The notes under the pieces: model-generated | What the model saw: the letters and a program-made list of their open reading frames with translations, nothing else | Told to the model about the DNA's origin: nothing | Databases searched by the model: none | From: Ligustrum vulgare | Lineage: Eukaryota; Streptophyta; Magnoliopsida; Lamiales; Oleaceae | Assembly: GCA_963555705.1 (NCBI GenBank) | Contig: OY743186.1 | Span: 39,357,241-39,421,240 of the forward strand | DNA length: 64,000 bases | Reading direction: 5' to 3' | Shown: piece by piece, positions 55,044 to 64,000 of the stretch | Layout: every line of letters begins with the position of its first letter | How positions within the stretch are numbered: the first letter of the stretch is position 1 | Translations under genes and position numbers: made by a program

Positions 55044-56690
55044 CTACAAAGACAATTTTTATAACATAATTAATAAATAAGATATCCAACAGGAATAAAG
55101 TACATAACATTAATGTTGCACATGCTGTTATAGCTATTCCTGCATTTGACACTATTCTGGACAGTTCAACTATATATCTTGACATTTGAAACGTCGTTCC
55201 TAAAATTTCAAATATATGTTCCAGACATTCGAACTCAACTCAGTAACCAAATCAAATAACCAAATGCAAATAGACATGCCAAAATACTTACAGATAAACA
55301 TCCAATAGTATGACACCTCCAATAACTAACCAATTTACCGACTCCAACATAACCAGATATAATTCCATGATGAACAAAACTAAGTTCAACCCCTTTACTT
55401 CACTGCCATGAAAAGAGTACGATTTAAAAGCATATTCACTTCACTTAAGCAAGCAATGAAGGTCGCCAATCAAGTTAGGTAGACAACTTCCAAAATACAG
55501 TAATGAGTTTAAAATGAAGGTGGCCCTTTTTGAAATTCAGAACAAGGTAAGCCTGTAAAAGAAAAAGCTAGTTTGAACGTTTAAGATAACTATGGTTTGG
55601 TAGAGACATTCTCACCAGAATAATTTAGAATGGAATTTTTGTACGCTTAGAGTAATTCAGGATACTCTTCTTAGTGACTAAAAAACAAAAGTGAACAAAG
55701 GTCTGAAGCAAAGCAATATTAGTGGTTCCCCAAGTCCCTTAATTGAAGCCATTGCATGGAATTACAAAATCATATATCATTGTATCATTAGTCTGCTCCA
55801 CTCAAGAAGATGTGTACAACATCCTATGAAAGAAATGAAATTCCAGAAAACATACATAACCCCTTTTATGAAGTATATAAGAATAAAAATTGAGCCATCA
55901 AAGGAAAAATTAAAAAAAAAAACTCATCAATTATTGAACAAATCATACCATTGCACCTAAATCATATTGTTCAGGTCTATGGTCTAACCATAAACACAGC
56001 CATTGTAGAGAAGAGTACATCTGATTGGGTTCGAATTCTTTGATCCAACAGCAAGGTTTTGATATCACACTAGCGTGTTATCTTTTCAGAATACCCCAAA
56101 GCATCCAAACACTTTTAACCCTCTAATCCCTAAACCCACAAATCGTAAACCCTAAACCCATAAATCGAACAAATAACATAAAGAATCTCAAAAAATGAAA
56201 GTGCTAAATATGAAGAGGATGGTGACTTTCTTATCGAAAGGAGGAAATAGTGAGAAGCAATTGCAGTAGAGACAAGAAATGGACTGCAAAATACGAACTT
56301 GGATGTCGCTCACGGTCGGCAATGACGATTTCAGTCGGGATTTCAAGCGTGAGTTAGGTTGAAGAAGAAAATGTTCCTGCACAGACATATTTCATATAGA
56401 AAAAAGGATTTTTCCTTGTCACTTTGGGTTTTCGCTTCTGTGACTGTGGGGCTACCGGCGGAGAGTGTGAGACGAGTGAATCGGTGGCTGCGAACGGCGA
56501 GGCTGGACGGATGCGTAGAGGGTTTCTTCAACGATCGGTTGGAAGGAGAGTGTTGTGAGAGTATTGAATTGAAATTAGGGCTTCATGGTTTCCAAATAAT
56601 TTCAAATGAACTGCTGGGTAATAAAATGGACTATGTAATAGTATATAGAATAGGTTAGGTGTCAAATTTTCATTGATTGGCACAATAAAA
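55044..56690. other. MULE interior without recognised gene
   Basis: AT-rich DNA between the DUF1985 gene and the right terminal repeat. TAAACCCTAAACCC at 56148 is a telo-box-like doublet. The frame at 56359-56658 shows no homology that I recognise. Confidence 0.35.
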
Positions 56691-57171
56691 AATTATAGTC
56701 AAAATTTGGTCCAGAATGTGGAATTTCAAATTTACGATAAGGGCATTTATGTCCAAAATTGAAGAAAATGGACATTACAAAAAATTGGGACATTTTTGCA
56801 AGTAACATTGTGAAAATGAACATTTTATGTAATTTCCTCTTCTTCTTCTTTTTTTTTTTTTTTATATAAAGCCTTCATAACTATTCAAATAACAAGTTGG
56901 AACATTGTAATGCATAAGCTGAAGTTATTTTATTGTGATTTCATATTAGATGGATAATCGATTGAACTAAAATGGTATAGTTAGCAGATACAGTGATACA
57001 GATGCACGTACAAACTTTTAGCGCATATATTGTTCTCTCTCTCTCTCTCTCATTTTTATTTTTTTAAATAAATAAATAAAAATTAGAATGATCATCATTA
57101 CGTACTAACACTGGGACAATAAGTGCATACCATTATGACTCTGCTCTCTCCACCTTTACTTGATATGTCCC

Positions 57172-57702
57172 AAAGGCGGCGTAGATTGAGTTGGATTGAG
57201 TCGGGTCGATTTTTTGTTCAATCCAAACCCAACTCAGATCAATTCAACCCAATCAAGTTTTAATTGGATTAGGTTGTGATGGATGGTTTGGACTTTGGTT
57301 CAATTAGTTAAAAATTATAGAAAATTAAAAAATTATGTTCATAAATCAACAATTAACTCAAATAAATTATGTATAATATAATAAGCTCAAATATAATAAA
57401 TTGAATACTTGCTAATAAAATCAAAATATGTCCAAACCATATTTGAGTTTCATCCAAATTAAAAATGGACTTGATTTTCTTGAAATTTAAATGGTTCTAT
57501 ATCTTTAAAAAATTTATTGGGTTGGGTTGGGTTTTTCACCAAACCCACAATTCAACCCAACTCGAATAAATTTTTTTTTTTTTTTTTTTTTGTAGAATCC
57601 AACACAAGCCAATTTTCATCAAAAATCAACCAAAACCGATCAAGTTGGGTGGGGTTAGTTTGGGCGGGTTCGACGTTTTGAATGAGTTAATGCCCACCCC
57701 TT
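57172..57702. mobile_element. hAT MITE, relative of 17193-17722
   Basis: The interior tracks the 17193 element closely (AAGCTCAAATATAATAAATT, GAATACTTGCTAATAAAA, CAAACCATATTTGA, TTTCATCCAAATTAAAA). The right end GCCCACCCCTT is preserved and the left end (AAGGCGGCGTAGATTGAG) is degraded. No clean TSD remains, so this is an older copy. Confidence 0.75.
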
Positions 57703-59277
57703 GGCAAGTAGCAGACACAATATGCTATAATTTATGTCCTTGAAATTGTTACTTATTCCAAATGGTTAAGCCCTTGTTTGAGATTCATTATTTGAGAAAA
57801 ATTATAGTTTGGAATAATATTTTTGGGAGGATGTGTGGTTAAAAAATATTTGAAAAGTTAAAAATGATTTTGTGCATCGAAATTACCAATAGAAAAGAAA
57901 AGGCTATGAAAGATTTATTTCCAATTCACTGCATTTTGACATGGTGGAAAACAGGTAGTGCCTGGTAGGAATTGAGTCTTCAGAATTACAAGTTATTGGG
58001 AAATAAAATATTCATATTTATTGGCACTAATGAAATCAAATTCATTGTGTTTTACAATCACTAAAATTAGATTAGAAATCAAAAAGTAATTTCTAAGAAC
58101 GATTTTAGGTCATGGTTTCCTCATATCTGGAAATAGTGTAAGGCCCCAGTGAATTTCAATATATGAGAACCTGCATATTACAATTCCTTTAGAATATTGA
58201 CTGCCTTCCTACCAAAGAGATGGAGCCTCGTTCACTTTTCGCTGTATCAATAGCTGAAACAAGGTTCACTGCACTCCGCATTATATGGAGTTGGAATTGC
58301 TGTTGGTTTGTTGATAGCTTGAATGATGAAAGATTGATTTTTTATAAAGGTTAGAGTCTCAGCCTTGGGAAATTATAGAATATCCATCCAGAAAGCTTTG
58401 TTGTCTACTGAAGTAAACCCAAATGGTAAAATTCTTAAAATGGATAGGAAATTTTATTTCAATTTAAGTTAGCGGAGAACTTTACACTACACGGGCACAA
58501 ATATAACAAGTAGTTTCTTAAGAATCCCAAGTTCAGTTTAAGGCAGACAATTATTAAAATTTTACATTGTCATAAAATATTAGAAACTGAACAGGAATGT
58601 CTATCGAAGTAATGGGGACAAATAGAGTTATCAAAACTCGTGTAAAGAAATACACAAGGAAATTGTGCAAGGGAATATTAATTGTTATAGCAGTTGCTTG
58701 CATGTCTTCTTAGATTCTGCTGCTTGCCTAATGTTTTCTCATTGCCCTCAAAATTCCACCTCAATTCCATGGACATTGTGTAACATTATTGAGGCAATGT
58801 GAAGCATGAGTGCTGTATCAAAGTTTTCACTTGTGTTTTTGAGGCGAGCATTGTATTTATGGTGCTAGCCTCCTAGGTGTACCTCAGGTTCTCCAAAGCA
58901 GAATTCAGTGGGTTCCAGTATTCTAGTGATATGATCAAAAGACATGCCTTCTTCACCATTGTATGTCTTTCTACTATTATGTGCATATTTAATAATTAGA
59001 TGTGCCCATCCTGATGAATTATTTTTGTCTCCATTTAGGGGCATAGTTTTTAGTTTGTCTCCATTTGGAGGCATGACTCAATTTAAATGTTGACCAGGCA
59101 ACCTTGATAGCTGGGTCAGCCTTGCTAGTTTTTAAGAAGGCCATGACTCTTTGCATTCCACCTGTGAATGTCTGAAAGATTACCCTCTTCAACTCTGGAT
59201 ATATTTTTCTTAGGTTCTACATCTGAGACAATGTGAAAATGCTTTGATATTTCTAATAAATTTCCCATTTTAATGTT
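57703..59277. other. No gene recognised
   Basis: A Tourist-like start (TTAAGCCCTTGTTTGAG, 57765) begins an old MITE remnant. The rest, including 58140-59200, has moderate GC and could be part of an old element or gene remnant, but I recognise no protein on either strand. Confidence 0.3.
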
Positions 59278-59280
59278 TTA

Positions 59281-59464
59281 GGGTCCGTTTGGTCCTATGT
59301 GTTTTTTTTCAAAATTTTCGCATATTCATTTTCAACCATGTACTTTTATGGACTCACCACTTTCAGACTTTTCAATCACTTTTCAACTACACATTCTCCA
59401 AAATACTCGAATTTCCTCAAAAATTTGAAAAAAAAAAAAGAAAGACATGAAATCAAACGGGCTT
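59281..59464. mobile_element. Tourist-like MITE
   Basis: A 184-bp unit with ends GGGTCCGTTTGG and CAAACGGGCTT, flanked by TTA at 59278-59280 and 59465-59467. The core CATTTTCAACCATGTACTTTTATGG and CACTTTTCAACTACACATT is shared with the copies at 3193 and 46972. Confidence 0.7.
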
Positions 59465-59655
59465 TTAAGGGTTTTACTTTTTATTTGACGATTCATTTAC
59501 GAAATCTTTAAGTCATTAGGATTTACATATGCGAATCCTGATTAAGAGGAAGATTAACGTCTTTTTATGTGATTTGGAGGTTTATAGAAAACTTTTGCAT
59601 CAAATATATTCCAATACGCTTGTTTTGGTAATCTACATTATGAGATAAGAAGTTA

Positions 59656-60487
59656 GGTCCTGTTCTCTTTACTGTTTTGAGGTCGTTTTCTGTTTTTATT
59701 TCGAAAACGCTAAAAACGCGTTCTCTTTACCATTTTCGAAAACGCATTTTGGAAAACAAAAAAAAATTGTACACAAAACGTAAAACGCCCAAAACCTCTT
59801 TTTGACGTTTTGTGTGTATTTCGACAAAAAATGTCCAAAGCGTTTTGGAATTTTTTTTTTTTATAAAGAATTATCTTAACTTGGAACTAAACTTAATATA
59901 AAGTTTTTATTTATTTATTTATTATTATTTTTTTTTTTAGAATTATCCTAACTTGGAACTAAGCTTAAATAAAGATTTTTTTTTCCTAACTTGGAATTAA
60001 GCTTAAATAAAGTTTTATTGAATTCAATATCAACATTACAAAAAAAAAATCAAGTGAGAATTCTTGTTGTTATATTTCAAAAAATGCACTGATAAATGGA
60101 CTCTGTGGTTTTGAAAGAACTTGCATTTTCTGAATTTTAATAGAACTAGAGCTTTCTCAAATCTCGAACCTGACCAAGCTGTGTTAATATAGACTCTTAA
60201 TGCTCACATTAGTGTATTGCATGTAACCATGTTTTCAGTGTATTGTGAAAGGAAATTTGAGTTTGAGTCAGTAGTATTCTGCAAGCAAATTAATTAAAAA
60301 TAGTTTAAGTAGTATTCTGCAAAATTTCAAACAGAACGTGTTTTCCAATTTTTCATTTTCAAAAACAGTTTTCAGAAATGACAAACCAAACGCGTTTTCA
60401 GCAAATTTGAAAACAAAAATGAAAACAGGAAACACAAAACATTTTCGAAAATGAAAATACAAAATAAAATTCAAGCAGAACGCCACC
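59656..60487. mobile_element. PIF/Harbinger-type non-autonomous element
   Basis: About 832 bp, nearly colinear with 1518-2362: left GGTCCTGTTCTCTTTACTG, then CGAAAACGCTAAAAACGCG; middle TGGACTCTG(T)GGTTTTGAAAG, GACCAAGCTGTGTTAATATA; right AAACGCGTTTTCAGCAAATTTG to GCAGAACGCCACC. It is flanked by TTA (59653-59655) at the left and ATA at the right, an imperfect duplication. The shared middle shows that this copy and 1518-2362 descend from one deletion derivative. Confidence 0.75.
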
Positions 60488-61334
60488 ATAGTTTTTCAGC
60501 AGCCAACTAATTTACTGTGAACATATAATATTCTGATTGATATATACACAGTTTTTCTAACATTTTGCTTAAATACTATAAATAGAATGCTGAATTAATT
60601 AAAAATTTAAAACTGCACTTCCTTTCTGTTTACTTCTGCTCAAATATAAGTTTGATTCTGGACTTTAGTCTTTGGTAACTCTCAGTAATCACTATATCTG
60701 ATCTGGTTATCAATCTAAATGGTTGACCTCCGTACCATTTCAGTAATACTAAATTCTAATCTTAGAGTTGTTTATTAATAGTTCTCTTAAATACTCTCAT
60801 GTTCAATTTTAATGTTTTAATAATTTGTTCTGTTTGAGGCCTAACATATAGGAGCCAGTTCTCTTTCTGTGAAGAATGTATATTTACTTGAGCATTTGAT
60901 CCAGATGGTCACCTTGTAGATGCCATCTGAAAGAAATATGATGCTTTTAAAATTTGAATATCTGAATCTGTCAATGGTTCATCATGATAGCAGTTTAGGG
61001 CCTTGAGACGCTTTTTACACATTAGATGGAAAACATAGTTGAACTCCAATTCGAATGGCAGAGATTTTAGGACATGCCTAGATTCTGTTAGAGCTAACTT
61101 GGAAGCTGACCTGTGGCATCGCACAATCTCCTCTCATTGACTTTGTAGAAAAATTTATTTATTCATGAATTATTTAGAGTTAGTTTCTCCACTTTTAAAT
61201 GCAAATTATCTGATATCATATCCTAAAAGGTTTGGATCGTCTTCTTTGTGCACCATTCTGTTCACTGTTATTTCATTGTTGTTTATAAGTTACCTATCAG
61301 TTGAAAATCACAAACAAAAAACTACACAATATTT
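60488..61334. other. No gene recognised
   Basis: AT-rich sequence between the Harbinger copy and the Copia LTR. The minus-strand frame at 60909-61124 has no recognisable family. Confidence 0.3.
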
Positions 61335-61501
61335 TGTGTTAGAGTTTGAGAGAAAGAGCAAGGAGAAAATGGAAGAATCTGGAAATCTGTATTCACTAAT
61401 GAAAAATGACCAGAAGTTGTAAGATATATACATGAAAAAAAGAAAACGCGTTTTCATGAACTAGCAACTATAAATAATTACACTTTGTGTCTCAACTATC
61501 A
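61335..61501 (-). repeat. Short 3' LTR of Copia element
   Basis: Plus-strand limits TGTGTTAGAG and CTCAACTATCA give a 167-bp LTR starting TGATAGTTGAG on the minus strand. The pol stop codon (61492-61494) lies within it. TTATTTATAG (minus, about 61465) is its TATA box. The short LTR with CTCTAACACA end resembles the interrupted LTR at 1491-2484. The partner LTR is outside the window. Confidence 0.55.
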
Positions 61502-64000
61502 AAAATATAAACTTGGTCCTTCTCAATATCCTCCCTCAAGCGTGACTGGATACTGCCAGTGAGCTTGCTCTTGAACATATCAAATTTTGAACTGGACAGA
61601 GGCTTTGTGAAGATGTCTGCTAGCTGGTCTTCAGTTGAAATATATTTGACTTCAAGTTCTTTTGCCATAACTCTTTCCCGGACATAATGAATATCAATTT
61701 CTATATGTTTAGTCCTCTGATGAAAAACAAGATTTGCAGCAAGTGAACCTGCAATAATGTTATCACACCAAATAATAGGGCAGTCGATTAAAGAAAACTG
61801 TAACTCTTTGAACAAGTTTTGAACCCACACAATGTCGGTAGTTGCTTGTGCTAGTGATCGATATTCTGATTCAGTACTAGACCTTGCAACCACCTTTTGC
61901 TTTTTGGAAGACCACTGTACCAAATTCCCACCAAGAAAAACACAATACCCACTAGTAGACCTCTTATCATCTACACAGCTGCCCAGTCTGCATCAGAAAA
62001 GGCTTCCAGTTTCAACTCAGATACAGGTCTTAAACGGAGAACAAGTGTAGTAGTATTCTTAAGATATATCAATATTCTCTTACAGGCTTGCCAATGCTTT
62101 ACAGTTGGAGCATGCAGAAACTGACTAAGTTTATTCAAAGCAAAAGAAATGTCTGGTCTTGTCATTGTCAAGTATTGCAAGGCACCCACAGTGGATCTAT
62201 AGAGTGTTGGTGACTCAAATATAGCACTATCTTCCAGAAAAAGTTTTTGATTGGTACACATAGGTGTATCACACCCTGTTTGCACCAAGCATTTTTTATT
62301 TAGCCAAGAGATCATGAATGTACTTGGTTTGAGTCAAAAACATTCCCGAATCATCTCTGTTGGCTTCAAGTCCTAGAAAGAACTTCACTGGCCCAAGTAT
62401 TTTCAAGGCAAATTGTTGATTCAGATCATTCACCACTTTAAACACAAGTTTCTGATTTGAACCAGTAATAAGAATATCATCCACATAAACTAGAACAAAA
62501 ATATGCGCTCTATCATGAAAATAGATAAACAGGCTAGTGTCAGATACAGAACTCGTAAAGCCCCAAGCAAGTAAAGCATGTTTCAGCTTTTCAAACCAGG
62601 CTCTAGGTGCCTGTTTGAGACCATACAAGGCTTTTTGAAGTTTACAGACATGATTAGGACATGTTTTATCAACAAAACCATCAGGATGATCCATGTATAC
62701 AGTTTCAACCAAGTCACCATTTAGAAAAGTATTATTAACATCAACTTGTTGAATGTCCCAGCCATAAGAAACAACCAGTGTTAAAACAATTCTGATTGTT
62801 GAGGGCTTTATAACAGGACTAAAAGTTTCAAAATAATCAATCCCAGGTGTCTGTTGAAACCCCTTAGCTACTAGACGTGCTTTATATCTTTCAATTGACC
62901 CATCATGTTTATACTTCACTTTGAAGACCCACTTATTTCCCACAACATGCATAGAATCTGTCTTGGGAACAAGACTCCAGGTGTTATTGTTCTGTAAGGC
63001 TAAAAATTCAGTTTGCATGGCATCAACCCACTTAGGATCAGATAAGGCTTCCCTTACTGATGTTGGTTCAGCTGGCTGACTTAAGACAGTAGTAAAGGCA
63101 AATTATTTAGGTTTGAATATTCCAGATTTTGATCTGGTTTGCATATGGTGAAGAGTTCTTGTAGAATCAATCAAAGAATCATGAGATAATGAGTTTTGTT
63201 GAGAGTTTTCAGAGTGATTTTCAGGTTGTTTTGGAAGACTGGAAGAACTGGAATGGACATTATGGGTGATGGATTTTGTGGAGAGGCTGTAGAATGATTT
63301 TCAAGTTGTCTGGAAAGACTGTAAGGGCTGGAATGCATATCAGGAGATGATTCTCTGAAGTTGGTTGGATTGCTAGAAGCATGACTCTCATCAGTAGATG
63401 TGTCCATATTAGCTGGAAACCAATTTGGACTAAATAATTGATTTTGAATGTGATCAGATTAACCTCTTTTAGGCTGAGATGAGAAATCAAAAGAAAATGG
63501 AAAATGTTGTTCATTAAATGTCACACTTTGGGCTATATATATTCTTCCACTAGAATGTAGACATCTATAGCCCTTGTGTTTGTTACTGTACCCAAGAAAG
63601 ACACATTGTGAAGTGTGAAAGTTGACTTTATTTCTGTTGTATGGTCTTAGAAAAGGATAGCAGGCACAACCAAAAACCTTGAGATGTTTATATGAAGGTT
63701 TACCCTTGAAGATGGCTTCAAAAGGAGTTTTGTTGGAAAGAGTGACAGTAGGTAGTCTGTTTATGAGAAATGTTCCAGTAACAAAAGCATCCCACCAGAA
63801 TTTTAAAGGCATGCTAGCTTGAGCTAAAAGAGTAATCCCAGTTTCTACTATGTGTCTATGTTTTCTTTCAGATTTGCCATTTTGTTGATGTGTATGAGGA
63901 CAAGGATGTCTGAAAACAATTCCTAGTTTGTGAAGAATGGGTTCTAATTTTCTGTATTCCCCACCCCAGTCAAACTGAATACATTTTATTTTCTTTTCAA
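61492..64000 (-). pseudogene. Copia pol (integrase end, RT, RNase H), runs off window
   Basis: Minus-strand order: integrase core end (FDWGGEYRKL and HTHQQNGKSERKHRHIVE from the window edge, then MPLKFWWDAFVTGTFLINRL, FGCACYPFLRPY) to about 63459; a serine/asparagine/proline-rich linker (to about 63110); reverse transcriptase (NNTWSLVPKTDSMHVVGNKW, KARLVAKGFQQTPGIDYFET, YGLKQAPRAWFEKL, VYVDDILITGSNQ) at 63018-62296; then YRSTVGALQYLTMTRPDISF (about 62195); RNase H (VARSSTESEYRSLAQATTDI, TKHIEIDIHYVRERV, EDQLADIFTKPL) ending at 61492. Frame changes near 63460, 62300 and 61950 and a stop near 63103 show the copy is disabled. The 5' part is beyond the window. Confidence 0.9.

Larger units (their letters stand above)
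49868..56845. mobile_element. MuDR-type MULE carrying DUF1985 gene (Kaonashi-like)
   Basis: Ends near 49868 (GAATTTGCAAAAATGTC...TGTCCAAAGTTAATAG) and 56845 (inverted, GGAAATTACAT...TTGCAAAAATGTCCCAA...TTTTGGACATAAATG) share inverted similarity of roughly 100-130 bases, consistent with MULE TIRs. Between them are a decayed MuDRA-type transposase on plus and a DUF1985-type gene on minus, converging. MULEs that pair MuDRA with a DUF1985/Ulp1-protease gene are known in plants as Kaonashi (KI) elements. The Ulp1 catalytic part is not found. The exact ends and the 9-bp duplication could not be fixed. Confidence 0.6.

Noticed and set aside
56359..56658. 99-residue plus-strand frame
   Set aside because: It lies inside the MULE near its end with no recognisable family; an overlapping minus frame has equal support.
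58140..59200. Possible degraded gene with moderate GC
   Set aside because: No protein motif is recognisable on either strand and no splice-consistent frame was found.

Overview
This window is nuclear DNA from a flowering plant, most likely a eudicot. It is AT-rich. It carries plant-only gene families (germin-like cupin, LEA_2 protein, S40-type senescence regulator), introns with GT..AG borders, and plant transposon classes (Ty1/Copia, Ty3/Gypsy chromovirus, PIF/Harbinger, FAR1-like MULE, MuDR-like MULE with a DUF1985 gene, hAT, Tourist and MULE MITEs). I cannot name the species.

Only three or four ordinary host genes are visible, each in one exon: a LEA_2 domain protein (12765-13322, minus), a germin-like protein (29768-30391, minus), a second divergent germin-like copy broken by one stop codon (31248-31874, plus) and an S40-like senescence regulator (48911-49612, plus). 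Almost everything else is transposon, often several layers deep.

Layout. 1-2.5 kb: a short Copia-type LTR with its primer site, split by a Harbinger-type MITE. 3-4.2 kb: a long-TIR element with a Tourist MITE inside. 4.5-6.8 kb: a hAT-type element split by a solo LTR. 7.2-12.5 kb: a PIF/Harbinger element with Myb-like and DDE transposase genes plus apparent captured host exons. 12.8-13.3 kb: the LEA gene. 15.2-18.4 kb: Gypsy/TRIM-like fragments in inverted arrangement, with a hAT MITE inside gag. 18.9-27.8 kb: a hAT-type element that appears to hold a SAR1 GTPase fragment, split by a Copia element that is itself broken into inverted blocks. 29.8-31.9 kb: the germin pair. 31.9-37.6 kb: a young, near-complete chromovirus inserted just after the second germin copy. 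38.2-41.5 kb: a degenerate satellite, an AT microsatellite, a MULE MITE, and a hAT MITE whose right target duplication is split by a solo LTR. 41.6-46.6 kb: a FAR1-like MULE with long TIRs. 48.9-49.6 kb: the S40-like gene. 49.9-56.8 kb: a decayed MuDR-type MULE with a DUF1985 gene. 57-60.5 kb: MITEs. 61.3-64 kb: the 3' part of a minus-strand Copia element running off the window.

Many boundaries are fixed by target-site duplications (TSDs) read directly: CTAAG (chromovirus), CTAAT and GACAT (two solo LTRs), TCTGCATT and ATTCTATT (hAT MITEs), GAATCTAAT (MULE MITE), TAA/TTA (Harbinger/Tourist). This lets the order of insertion be worked out. I saw no CRISPR array, rRNA or intact tRNA, and no clearly new biological system. 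The strongest leads are the inverted Copia complex inside a gene-capturing hAT element, the exons captured by the Harbinger element, and arrays of short CG-rich palindromes in three different LTR families.
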